Assembly: GCA_001306305.2 (NCBI GenBank)
Contig: CP155577.1
Coordinates: 3,021,501 to 3,085,500, forward strand
Length of the DNA stretch: 64,000 nucleotides
Origin: Citromicrobium bathyomarinum
GTDB lineage: Bacteria > Pseudomonadota > Alphaproteobacteria > Sphingomonadales > Sphingomonadaceae
Direction of reading: 5' to 3'
Each line of letters begins with the position of its first letter. Position 1 is the first letter of the stretch. The position numbers and the translations under genes are program-made. The notes below the pieces were generated by a model that did no database searches, had not been told where the DNA came from, and saw only the letters and a list, made by a program, of their open reading frames with translations. This document shows positions 7,927 to 15,463 of the stretch, piece after piece.

Positions 7927-8502
7927 ATGCAACAGCCGCTCCTCTCCGAACGTACCATGCTCGAAATTGCCGAGCATGAAGGTCTTATCCTCCAGACTTA
8001 CCGGGACAGCCGAGGCATCCTCACGTGGGGGTTCGGTGTCACCAGCGAAAGCGGGCACCGGGTCGAGCGCTACATCGACAAGCCCTCCTCGATCGTGCGT
8101 GCGATCGAGGTCTACGAATGGCTGCTGCGCACCAAGTACCTGCCCGAGGTTCTGGAAGTGTTTGAAGGTCGCGAACTCAGCGAAGCCGAACTGACTGCCG
8201 CGCTCTCGTTTCACTGGAACACCGGCGCGATCGGGCGGGCCAACTGGGTCAAGAGCTTCCTCAAGGGCGAGCGTCAGGCAGCGTTTCACGATTACATGAA
8301 CTGGGTCACGCCGCGCGAGATCATCGGGCGGCGGAAGGCCGAGCGCGCCCTCTTCTTCGAAGGCGTTTGGACAGGCGACGGCCTGGTCACGATCTACGAC
8401 AAGGTCGGCAAGATCAGCCTTCAGCCGATCTGGTCGAGCGCGCGGCAGATCGACATCTGCGACGAAGTGCGCGCGGCGCTGGCCAAGGCGCGCGGGGAGT
8501 GA
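7927..8502 (+). CDS. Endolysin, T4 lysozyme-like GH24 muramidase
   Basis: The 191-aa enzyme cleaves the glycan of peptidoglycan at lysis. The GH24 catalytic triad is visible as E18 (EHEGL), D27 (YRDS) and T33 (ILTWGFG), with exactly the T4 lysozyme spacing (11, 20, 26). There is no signal peptide, so release needs the holin downstream. ATG 7927 is used; an in-frame TTG at 7909 is also possible and the intervening sequence is kept in the right prophage, although there the enzyme is of a different family (GH108). First gene behind the late dyad. Confidence 0.9.
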   Translation: MQQPLLSERTMLEIAEHEGLILQTYRDSRGILTWGFGVTSESGHRVERYIDKPSSIVRAIEVYEWLLRTKYLPEVLEVFEGRELSEAELTAALSFHWNTGAIGRANWVKSFLKGERQAAFHDYMNWVTPREIIGRRKAERALFFEGVWTGDGLVTIYDKVGKISLQPIWSSARQIDICDEVRAALAKARGE

Positions 8503-9179
8503 ATCCTCTCGCGATCCTAAGCGGCCTCTTAGGCGTCGGTAAGTGGCTGCGGAGAGCCGCCTCACGGCTGCTCAATTGGATCTTCTCCGACTGGCGCAAC
8601 GGGCCGCTGCTGGTTCTCGTCCTGTGGGGCGCGGCGCACATCTTCCTGATCGATCCGAGCATGCGCGCCGATCTTGCGAGCGAGACTTCCCGCGCGGATC
8701 GCGAAGCGAAGAATGCTGACGACTGGATGGCCTCGGCAGAGAGCTGGGAAAAAGAGTTCAACGCCTTCGTCGCCGATGTCTCAGCCGCGCAGATCGCCGC
8801 CGCCGAAGCCGACCGCGCCAATATCGCGCGGGTCGAGGCGGAGTTTGCCGCCATCAACGAAAGGACCGCCGATGATTACGAAGCCCGGCTTGCTGGCAGC
8901 GCTGCTGCTGCTGAGCGCCTGCGCGACCGCCTCGCCCGAGCCGAAGCCGACGCTGCCCTCGCGGGTGGAAGTGGCGGCGGTTACGCGGGAGAGCCCGTCG
9001 ATCTCACCGCCCGATGCCAGGCTTTTGGAGCCGCCGACTGTGACGGACTTCTACGGCAGCTTCCGTGGGTCCTCGCCGAAGCCCAGGCCAACACCGACAA
9101 GCTCGTCCCCCTCCAGCAGTGGGTCGCCAGCTCCGCGCTGATCGACTTCTCCGGCAACGCGGAGGAGCCTGCGGAGTGA
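8499..9179 (+). CDS. Rz-like inner membrane spanin subunit
   Basis: The GTG start at 8499 is in a GTGA overlap with the lysozyme stop. The 226-aa protein has a transmembrane segment at about residues 36-52 followed by a long periplasmic Ala/Glu/Arg coiled coil (about 60-165), as in i-spanins. A second gene, a lipoprotein, is nested in another frame within it, the classic Rz/Rz1 arrangement. It is longer than lambda Rz. The N-terminal 90 residues differ from the right prophage while the coiled-coil part onward is almost identical, marking a recombination joint near 8790. Confidence 0.75.
   Translation: MNPLAILSGLLGVGKWLRRAASRLLNWIFSDWRNGPLLVLVLWGAAHIFLIDPSMRADLASETSRADREAKNADDWMASAESWEKEFNAFVADVSAAQIAAAEADRANIARVEAEFAAINERTADDYEARLAGSAAAAERLRDRLARAEADAALAGGSGGGYAGEPVDLTARCQAFGAADCDGLLRQLPWVLAEAQANTDKLVPLQQWVASSALIDFSGNAEEPAE
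8872..9141 (+). CDS. Rz1-like outer membrane spanin lipoprotein, nested
   Basis: The gene lies entirely inside the Rz-like gene in another frame. The 89-aa product begins with a lipoprotein signal: MITKPG, a Leu/Ala core and the lipobox LLSAC with Cys17, followed by a Pro/Ser-rich mature chain as in Rz1 proteins. AAAGGA 7 nt upstream of ATG 8872 is a good RBS. With Rz it should span the periplasm and fuse inner and outer membranes at lysis. The right copy is identical or nearly so. Confidence 0.8.
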   Translation: MITKPGLLAALLLLSACATASPEPKPTLPSRVEVAAVTRESPSISPPDARLLEPPTVTDFYGSFRGSSPKPRPTPTSSSPSSSGSPAPR

Positions 9180-9616
9180 GCGAGCCAATCTCTTTCTCGC
9201 ACTTCCTGCTCGGCTGGGTGCCTGCGCTGGCCGCGACCAGCGTGGTGCCCGAAGTCGCGCCGGAGCTGGCCGACACCATGCTGGTGGTGATCGGCGGCGT
9301 GCCGATCCCGCTGGTGACCTGCGTGCTCGGCTTCCTTGGCGTGATCATGGCGCGCCCGCTGGCGCGCAAGAGCGAGAGCGCGCTGAGCTGGCCGCTGTTC
9401 CTGCTGGTCACCGCGATCATGCTGATCCTGGTCGAGCTGTGGATCGTCGAGAGCCGCCCGCGCTGGCTGTTCGCCTTCGTGATCGCGATCGGGCTCGGAT
9501 TCTCCGGCTATTCGCTGATCGAGCTGCTGGGCGACCAGATGCGCGACTTTATCAAGGACATTGTCGGCAAGGCGCGCGGCGCGATCGGCATCGACAAAAA
9601 CGGAACGGACACATGA
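9176..9616 (+). CDS. Holin-like membrane protein
   Basis: The GTG start at 9176 overlaps the spanin stop. The 146-aa protein has about three or four hydrophobic segments (around 30-65 with a break at GGVPIP, then 75-95 and 98-118) and a short charged C-terminus. Position between the spanins and packaging genes suggests a holin that releases the non-secreted lysozyme. The family is not certain. Confidence 0.65.
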   Translation: MSEPISFSHFLLGWVPALAATSVVPEVAPELADTMLVVIGGVPIPLVTCVLGFLGVIMARPLARKSESALSWPLFLLVTAIMLILVELWIVESRPRWLFAFVIAIGLGFSGYSLIELLGDQMRDFIKDIVGKARGAIGIDKNGTDT

Positions 9617-10068
9617 TCGGCCCCTACCTCGAACTCGTCATCATCGCGATCATCCTCGGGGCGATCGTTTGGCTGAGCCGCCGTAATGGCGCTGCCAACC
9701 CAGTCGGCACCGGCAAGCTGCTGCACGAGATGAGCGGCATCCGGCAGGAGCATGTGGCGCATGGACGACGCCTCAAGAAGCTGGAGCAGGCGGCGGCAAG
9801 CGCGGAAGACGTCGAGAAACTAAGCGAGCAGTTCAAGGAACAGCAGACCCGCGTCGAAGCGATCGAGAGGCAGGTCAGCGGCATCGAACGGCAGGTGAGC
9901 GACATCGCCTCTACCGGGAAGGGGACGGCGGCGCGCGTGCGCGAAATGGACAAGCGGCAGGACACGATGGCGGAGTACTTGGCGGCGTTGCGGGCCGACG
10001 TGGCCGCCCAAAGGCGGCAGCTCGACCTGATCTACCAAGTCCTCGTGCCCAAGGGGATGCAGGGATGA
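9613..10068 (+). CDS. DUF2730-like membrane-anchored coiled-coil protein
   Basis: ATG 9613 overlaps the holin-like gene by 4 bp. One N-terminal transmembrane segment (about 6-22) is followed by a long charged coiled coil with repeated EAIERQVSGIERQVSDIA. This is the plan of DUF2730 proteins found at the same place in Mu-like phages (Mu gp25 region). Function unknown, possibly linked to lysis or packaging at the membrane. Confidence 0.7.
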   Translation: MIGPYLELVIIAIILGAIVWLSRRNGAANPVGTGKLLHEMSGIRQEHVAHGRRLKKLEQAAASAEDVEKLSEQFKEQQTRVEAIERQVSGIERQVSDIASTGKGTAARVREMDKRQDTMAEYLAALRADVAAQRRQLDLIYQVLVPKGMQG

Positions 10069-10373
10069 GCTTCAAGAACGACCTCGCCGCAGCCATCGCC
10101 GCAGAGGCGCGGCTGCGCATTCTCCAGCAGCTGGCCGAGCAGAATGACGGGCAGCTCTCGATTGTGATGCTCAAGCGCGTGCTCGACAGTTTCGGGTATC
10201 GCCGCGATCGCGACTGGATCGAAACCCAGCTGCGCAAGCTGGAAGCGGTCGGCGCGGTCGAGCTGTTCGCACCGGGCGGCACGATGGTCGCCCGCATCGC
10301 GCGCGCCGGGCGTGACCATATCGAAGAGCGCAGCGTGCTGGGCGGCGTGGCGCGACCGAGCGAGGCCGAATGA
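10065..10373 (+). CDS. Winged-helix-like protein (VpaChn25_0724/Mu gp26 type)
   Basis: The 102-aa protein resembles ArsR-like winged helix proteins: helices at 5-25 and 34-43, and a recognition segment RDWIETQLRKLEAVGAVELF leading into a wing (GGTMVARI). Mu-like phages carry such a gene directly before the small terminase gene. ATGA overlaps on both sides couple it to its neighbours. Role unknown; a structural DNA-binding or packaging function is as likely as regulation. Confidence 0.7.
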   Translation: MSFKNDLAAAIAAEARLRILQQLAEQNDGQLSIVMLKRVLDSFGYRRDRDWIETQLRKLEAVGAVELFAPGGTMVARIARAGRDHIEERSVLGGVARPSEAE

Positions 10374-10966
10374 GCGGGCGCGCCCGCCAGGGTCGCGGTC
10401 GGCTATCGTCGATCGACCTGCTGCCCGATGTCGCCGAGGAGGCGATCGTCTGGGCGCTGGAACAGCTGCGCGAGCGCAAGCTGCCGCAGAACGTGATCCA
10501 CGCCGAGTTCAACGAGAAGCTGCTCGACCTCAATTCCGAGCACGATCTCGACCCGCCGATCGAGCCGATCAGCAAGAGCGCCTTCAACCGCTATTCGGTG
10601 CGCAAGGCGATGATCTTCCGCAAGCTGGACGAGGCGCAGACGATCGGCGCGGAGCTGGTTCATTCGATGGACCCGAAGACGCCCGATGACGTGACGATCG
10701 CGGTGTCGGAGCTGATCAAGGCGGCGGCGTTCGAAATCCTCGAAACCAAGACGCCCGATCCGAAGGGGCTGATGGAGCTGAGCCGCGCGGTCTCCGGCGC
10801 GGTCGGCGCGCAGAAGGCGAGCGCGGAATACCGCAACCGGCTGGAGCGTGAGGTGCAGGCCGCGAAGGCGGAGGCCGCGAAGAAGATCGGCGAGCTGGGC
10901 AAGAAGAAGGGCGTTTCGCCCGAGGCGATGGCGGCAATCAACGCCGCGCTTGGGGTGCAGCCGTGA
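10370..10966 (+). CDS. Small terminase subunit-like, DUF3486 (Mu gp27 type)
   Basis: The 198-aa protein has the DUF3486 layout: an N-terminal GRGRLSSIDLLP segment, an HTH-like region up to about 70 (QNVIHAEFNEKL, KSAFNRYSVRKA), and a helical C-terminus with coiled-coil character. It should recognise phage DNA for packaging with the large subunit. The large terminase gene lies 520 bp downstream, separated by an antisense cargo gene. ATGA overlap with the preceding gene. Confidence 0.82.
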   Translation: MSGRARQGRGRLSSIDLLPDVAEEAIVWALEQLRERKLPQNVIHAEFNEKLLDLNSEHDLDPPIEPISKSAFNRYSVRKAMIFRKLDEAQTIGAELVHSMDPKTPDDVTIAVSELIKAAAFEILETKTPDPKGLMELSRAVSGAVGAQKASAEYRNRLEREVQAAKAEAAKKIGELGKKKGVSPEAMAAINAALGVQP

Positions 10967-10977
10967 GCTGCGACATC

Positions 10978-11235
10978 CTACCGCATCGGACAGAAGTAGC
11001 CGCGCGCGTTGTGGTAGAACTGGTTCCTGCCGTTGCACCCGGGCGTCAGACGGCAGGGGGTCGCCTTGCCCCACAGATCGAAGTCGAGGCCCTTCACTTC
11101 GGCAACCCGGGCAAGATCGATCTCCCGGAAGGCGGCGTTGCAGGTGTCGCACCAGACCCGCGCGCGTATGCCATGTTCGATCATCAGGCCCACCGTCGCA
11201 ACAGACGGCGGTCGGTTCACCAAAGGGGATCGCAT
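10978..11235 (-). CDS. Antisense cargo gene: small Cys-rich protein
   Basis: This 85-aa gene runs against the late operon and ends 12 bp after the small terminase stop, so it fills the gap neatly. Cysteines at 29, 32, 61, 67 and 82 (CDTC, then CRLTPGC) suggest a zinc site. The copy in the right prophage differs at only 3 of 85 residues, whereas the opposite-strand reading frame shows about twice as many changes over the same stretch. I recall similar short proteins in sphingomonad genomes but cannot verify it. Probably an independently transcribed moron expressed in the lysogen. Confidence 0.75.
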   Translation of the reverse strand: MRSPLVNRPPSVATVGLMIEHGIRARVWCDTCNAAFREIDLARVAEVKGLDFDLWGKATPCRLTPGCNGRNQFYHNARGYFCPMR

Positions 11236-11290
11236 CGCGCCCCATTGAGAACGGGCGAAGAACGAGTCAACGGCGATGCGGGCCTGCCGG
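11236..11290 (-). promoter_or_regulatory. Possible promoter of the antisense Cys-rich gene
   Basis: Reading toward the antisense gene, TTGACT is followed after about 15 bp by a CTCAAT-like hexamer (TTCAAT in the right prophage), a few bases from the start codon. The -35 is good and the -10 weak. It is kept in both prophages. A nearly leaderless transcript would result. Confidence 0.35.
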
Positions 11291-11336
11291 TCGGGGCCAG
11301 CGCGAAGATGCGCCGCGCATTCGCAGGGGCGAAGTG

Positions 11337-11489
11337 ATGGAACGCGATCCTGACCGCCTCTTCGTCGAATCCCTAGATCACGAGCCCGAGTTCGAGGACG
11401 AGTGGGATGACTGCGGCCTAATGCCGGATGGTCAGTGCTCGATGGCGGGCACCGAGTGGTGCGACTGGGATTGCGGGAGGCTCGGATGA
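11337..11489 (+). CDS. Small acidic Cys-rich protein, left prophage only
   Basis: The 50-aa product is strongly acidic in the first half and has cysteines at 26, 34, 42 and 46 in a CGLMPDGQC then WCDWDC context, likely a small metal-binding knuckle. It starts at ATG 11337 and ends in an ATGA overlap with the large terminase gene. In the right prophage the terminase start follows the common upstream sequence directly, so this gene is an insertion or deletion unit. Confidence 0.65.
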   Translation: MERDPDRLFVESLDHEPEFEDEWDDCGLMPDGQCSMAGTEWCDWDCGRLG

Positions 11490-12910
11490 CACCGCGCGGC
11501 AACGCCAAGGTCATTCCGGCCGATCCAAAGGCGATCTTCCTGCCATACCAGGCAAAGTGGATCGCGGACGGATCGCGGCTGAAGCTGATCGAGAAGAGCC
11601 GCCAGATCGGGCTGTCCTGGGCGACCGCCTACGCCACCGTCTCGCGCACCGCGCTGGCGACCGCGCGGCTGGACGAGTGGGTCAGCAGCCGCGACGATAT
11701 TCAGGCGCAGCTCTTTCTCGAGGACTGCAAGTTCTGGGCAGGCAACATGCAGATCGCCGCCGACGATCTGGGCGAGCAGATCCTCGACAATGATGCGCGC
11801 CAGACCTCCTACGTTCTGCGATTCGATAACGGGCACCGGATCAACTCGATGTCGTCCAACCCGAACGCCCAGGCCGGTAAGCGCGGCGGGCGTATCCTCG
11901 ACGAGTTCGCGCTGCACCCGGACCCGCGCAAGCTGTGGGCGATCGCCTTTCCCGGTATCACCTGGGGCGGCGCGATGGAGATCATCTCGACCCACCGTGG
12001 CAGCCACAATTTCTTCAATCAGCTGGTCCGCGAGATCAAAGAAAAGGGCAATCCGAAGGGGATCAGCCTGCACACGGTCACCTTGCAGAATGCGCTCGAC
12101 CAGGGCTTCCTGTTCAAGCTCCAGCAGGCGCTGCCGGAGGAAGACGAGCGGATCGCGATGGATGAGGCCGCCTATTTCGACTTCATCCGCAAGGGCGCAG
12201 CCGACGAAGAGAGCTTCCAGCAGGAGTTCATGTGCAAGCCGGCAGACGATGATGCGGCCTTCCTCGAATACGACAAGATCGGCGCGGCGGAATACGCCGA
12301 GGGCATCGCCTGGACGGTCACCGAAGGCGGCACGCTGTACGCCGGGATCGACATCGGGCGAAAGAAGGACCTCACCGTCCTGTGGGTGGTCGAGAAGCTG
12401 GGCGACGTGTTCTACACCCGCCACGTCGAAGCGCTGCGCAACATGCCCAAGGGCGAGCAGGAGAAGGTGCTGTGGCCTTGGGTCGAGCGGGTGCTCGCCA
12501 GTGGGGGCCGCGTGGCGCAGGATTACACCGGGCTCGGCATCGGCTGGGGCGACGATGCGCAGGCGCGGTTCGGCAAGTACCGCTATGAGAATGTCAGCTT
12601 CACCGCGCAGGCCAAGGAAGCGCTGGCCTACCCGGTGCGCGGGGCGATGGAGGACAAGCGGCTGCGCATTCCCTACGATCCGGCGATCCGCGCCGATCTG
12701 CGCAGCGTCACGAAGACCACCACCGCAGCGGGCAATATCCGCTTCACCGCCGAGCGCACGCCGGATGGCCACGCGGACCACTTCTGGGCGCTGGCGCTGG
12801 CGATCCACGCGGGCAGCGGCGAGACGGCTGCGCCGTGGCGTCCGGTCGCCGCGCCGATCGCGCAGCAGCGCGACACCCTCGATCTCGATGAAAACTGGAT
12901 TCCGGCATGA
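11486..12910 (+). CDS. Terminase large subunit
   Basis: The 474-aa packaging motor has an ATPase domain with Walker A-like EKSRQIGLSWA (36-46) and Walker B RILDE (D139, E140), and a C-terminal RNase H-like nuclease with acidic residues D289 (AGIDIGRKKDLTVLW), D346 (AQDYTGLGIG) and D431 (ADHFWALALA). It cuts and pumps phage DNA into proheads through the portal. ATG 11486 overlaps the small Cys-rich gene by 4 bp; the upstream in-frame extension is discarded. The C-terminus is about 60 residues shorter than in the right prophage. Confidence 0.9.
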   Translation: MTPRGNAKVIPADPKAIFLPYQAKWIADGSRLKLIEKSRQIGLSWATAYATVSRTALATARLDEWVSSRDDIQAQLFLEDCKFWAGNMQIAADDLGEQILDNDARQTSYVLRFDNGHRINSMSSNPNAQAGKRGGRILDEFALHPDPRKLWAIAFPGITWGGAMEIISTHRGSHNFFNQLVREIKEKGNPKGISLHTVTLQNALDQGFLFKLQQALPEEDERIAMDEAAYFDFIRKGAADEESFQQEFMCKPADDDAAFLEYDKIGAAEYAEGIAWTVTEGGTLYAGIDIGRKKDLTVLWVVEKLGDVFYTRHVEALRNMPKGEQEKVLWPWVERVLASGGRVAQDYTGLGIGWGDDAQARFGKYRYENVSFTAQAKEALAYPVRGAMEDKRLRIPYDPAIRADLRSVTKTTTAAGNIRFTAERTPDGHADHFWALALAIHAGSGETAAPWRPVAAPIAQQRDTLDLDENWIPA

Positions 12911-13068
12911 AGCAAGGCACGCACAATCTCGGCAGGCATGACGACACGATCGTCTTTGCGCAGATCGACGAGACCGGGCGGGTGACGCTGGCCGATCCGG
13001 CCCGGCCCGACGCTCGCATCCGGCTGGCGCCTGCGCAGGTCCAAGCGTTGCGGGAGCTGCTGGCATGA
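12907..13068 (+). CDS. Short conserved protein between terminase and portal, 53 aa
   Basis: The gene starts at ATG 12907 inside the terminase stop (ATGA) and ends inside the portal start. The right prophage has a 71-aa homologue with the same first 50 or so residues and an extra Gln/Ala/Leu-rich tail, so the left copy is C-terminally shorter. The sequence has a beta-hairpin-like start (TIVFAQIDETGRVTLAD) and a helical end. Function unknown. Confidence 0.7.
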   Translation: MKQGTHNLGRHDDTIVFAQIDETGRVTLADPARPDARIRLAPAQVQALRELLA

Positions 13069-15254
13069 AGTCGCTGACCAAGGGAATCGCCGCGGGCTTC
13101 GGGCGGATGCTCGATTCGGTGCGCGAGATGCGCCATCCGGGGCAGGCCACGCTGTTCGCCTCGCTGCTGCGCCGCACGCGGTTCGATTATGCGAGCGAGG
13201 TGGGAGACGGGCTGGACGCGAGCGTCGTCACCGCACCGGTTATGTGGTTGCAGCGTGCACTCACAGAAGCGACGCTGGCGATGCGCGAGATCAAGGCGGA
13301 CGGCAGCCACGAGGATCTGCACGATCACGAGCTGCTGGAGCTGATGCGCAACCCGAACCCGTTCTACGGCGACATCGCGTTGTGGGGCGCGATCGCACTG
13401 TCCTTCCTGATCGATGGCAATGCCTACCTGATCAAGGTCAAGAACGCGGCGGGCAAGCCGGTGCAGCTGTGGTGGGTGCCGTGGTGGATGATCGAGCCGC
13501 ACGCGCCGATCGACGGCGGCGACTTCATCCAGTTCTACCGCTACACGCCCGGCACCGGCGCGGGCGTGATGCTGCTGGACCCGGACGACGTGGTTCACTT
13601 CCGCGACGGCATCAACCCACGCAACATGAAGAAGGGCCTAAGTAAGCTCCAGGGCGTGCTGCGCGAGATCTTCAGCGACCTCGAAAGCAGCAACTTCATC
13701 GCCAGCCTGCTGCGCAATATGGGCGTGCCCGGCACGGTGATCAGCCCCAAGGGCGGCGCGATGCCGACGCCGGAGGATGTCAGCGCGACCAAGGCATGGT
13801 TTAGCCAGGCCTACGGCGGCGACAATCGCGGCAAGGTGCTGGTGATGGGCGGGCAGACCGAGGTGCAGAGCTTCGGCTTCAATCCCGAGCAGATGAACCT
13901 GAGCTACGGCTCCAACCGCGCCGAAGAGCGCGTCTGCGCGTGCCTGGGCATTCCGGCTGCCGTGGTCGGCTTCGGTGCGGGGCTGGAGCAGACGAAGGTC
14001 GGCGCGACGATGGAGGAGCTGCGCAAGCTCGCCTGGCACAACGGTGTGCTGCCGCTGGGTCGCCAGCTGGTCGACGAACTCCAGCGCAGCCTGCTGCCCG
14101 ACTTCCAGCGGGCGCAATCGCAGCGCGGGCGCAGGATCGAGCTTTACTGGAACACGGACGACGTGCTCGCCCTGCAAGAGGACGAGGACAAGCAGAGCGC
14201 CCGCAAGCTGAAGGAATTTCAGGCCGGGGCGATCACGCTCCACGACTACCTCACCGAGACGGGCCGCCCGGCAGACGACAGCCATCGGCTCTACATGCGA
14301 CCGATCAACTACGTGGTCGAGCCGGAAGACCGGCTTGGTCGCCTGCGCGAGCGCGAGCGGACGGCAGGCGAGCCAGCAGCTGCGCAGGCGGCACCGAAAG
14401 GCGCAAAGGCTCTGCCGCCCGCCCAGGTCAAGCATTCGGAGACGTGGCTGCCCGAGGGCGCGGGCACCGCGACCGAAGATGAGATCGCGCGTGGCGAGCG
14501 GTTCGTAACCCGGAATGAGGCGGCGTTTAGCGGCCTCTCAGCGGCGTTTGAGCAGGACCTTAAGCCCCTGTTCGAAGGCTGGGGAGACGAGGCCGCGCGG
14601 GTCGCGCTGCAAGTGCTTGAAGCGCGTGAGCTAGGCCCCAAGGCCGCGCGTCCTCCGCAAACCAAGGCCGCGAACGATCGGCTGGTGCAGGAGATCATCG
14701 ACCTGCTCAACGTCGAGGCGTGGGATCGCCAGCTCTCCGCCAAGTACCAGGCCCAGTACGTCCAGATCGCGCGCGACGTTGCCGAGGCGATCGAGCAGTC
14801 AGGCTATGGCACGATGCTGCCCGATGCGCGGATGCTGGAGGTGATCGATGCAGGCGGCACCCGCGCCGGGCTGATCGACCTGGACGAACAGACCCGCGCC
14901 GCGCTGTTCAAGGCGCTGACCGAGGGCCGCGCGGAAGGCGAAGGCGTGAACGCGCTGGCCAACCGGATCGCCAACATGATCGAGGGCGGGCCGTTCAAGG
15001 ATGCCGCCACGCGCGCCAAGGTGATCGCCCGGATCGAGACCAAGCACGCGCAGAATATCTCGACGCTGGAGAACGGCAGGTCGAACGGCTTCAGCCGCTT
15101 CATCGTTTACGACGGGCGGCTGGGGCCGGATCGATCGGAGCCCGCGCACATCGCGCGCAGCGGATCGATCGTCAGCTACGAAGACGCGATGACCATGACC
15201 ATCAACATGCGGCCCAACTGCACGCTCAGCTTCGCGCCGCACGTAGAGTTTTAG
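13065..15254 (+). CDS. HK97-type portal fused to a MuF-like domain
   Basis: The 729-aa protein is an HK97-family portal in residues 1 to about 420, with the ALWGAIALSFLIDGNAYLI and WWVPWWMIEPHAP region, the DPDDVVHFRDGINP motif and the conserved YGSNRAEERVCACLGIPAAVVGF segment. From about 490 the chain resembles the Mu gpF/SPP1 gp7 head morphogenesis family (RIETKHAQN then RPNCTLSFAPHVEF). Portal and MuF are usually separate neighbours; here they are one frame in both prophages. It forms the dodecameric DNA channel, with the MuF part expected inside the head. Confidence 0.85.
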   Translation: MKSLTKGIAAGFGRMLDSVREMRHPGQATLFASLLRRTRFDYASEVGDGLDASVVTAPVMWLQRALTEATLAMREIKADGSHEDLHDHELLELMRNPNPFYGDIALWGAIALSFLIDGNAYLIKVKNAAGKPVQLWWVPWWMIEPHAPIDGGDFIQFYRYTPGTGAGVMLLDPDDVVHFRDGINPRNMKKGLSKLQGVLREIFSDLESSNFIASLLRNMGVPGTVISPKGGAMPTPEDVSATKAWFSQAYGGDNRGKVLVMGGQTEVQSFGFNPEQMNLSYGSNRAEERVCACLGIPAAVVGFGAGLEQTKVGATMEELRKLAWHNGVLPLGRQLVDELQRSLLPDFQRAQSQRGRRIELYWNTDDVLALQEDEDKQSARKLKEFQAGAITLHDYLTETGRPADDSHRLYMRPINYVVEPEDRLGRLRERERTAGEPAAAQAAPKGAKALPPAQVKHSETWLPEGAGTATEDEIARGERFVTRNEAAFSGLSAAFEQDLKPLFEGWGDEAARVALQVLEARELGPKAARPPQTKAANDRLVQEIIDLLNVEAWDRQLSAKYQAQYVQIARDVAEAIEQSGYGTMLPDARMLEVIDAGGTRAGLIDLDEQTRAALFKALTEGRAEGEGVNALANRIANMIEGGPFKDAATRAKVIARIETKHAQNISTLENGRSNGFSRFIVYDGRLGPDRSEPAHIARSGSIVSYEDAMTMTINMRPNCTLSFAPHVEF

Positions 15255-15256
15255 CC

Positions 15257-15451
15257 ATGCCCGATGCGATCAAACTGACCTGCCGCTGTTGCAAGCGATC
15301 GCGCGACTATGACCGCCGGGTCGATCCGAGCTTGCCGTCGAACGTGGCGGCGATCGAGACCGATCTCTGCGATCACTGCGACACCGGAGACTTCGGCTCG
15401 GAGACTTGGTTCGACGCGGCGGGCAAACAGATCGAGCAATCCAGACCTTAG
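15257..15451 (+). CDS. Small zinc-finger-like protein, left prophage only
   Basis: The gene starts 2 bp after the portal stop. The 64-aa protein has cysteines at 9, 11, 12, 38 and 41 (CRCC then CDHC), suggesting one zinc site. In the right prophage the portal stop is followed within 15 bp by the protease start, so this gene is a left-only unit. Function unknown. Confidence 0.65.
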   Translation: MPDAIKLTCRCCKRSRDYDRRVDPSLPSNVAAIETDLCDHCDTGDFGSETWFDAAGKQIEQSRP

Positions 15452-15463
15452 GAGGACCCCCCG

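Noticed and set aside
10963-11337. Sense-strand 124-aa open frame after the small terminase gene
   Set aside because: It has a GTGA-coupled start, but it is less conserved between the prophages than the antisense frame and lacks recognisable features, so the antisense Cys-rich gene is preferred.
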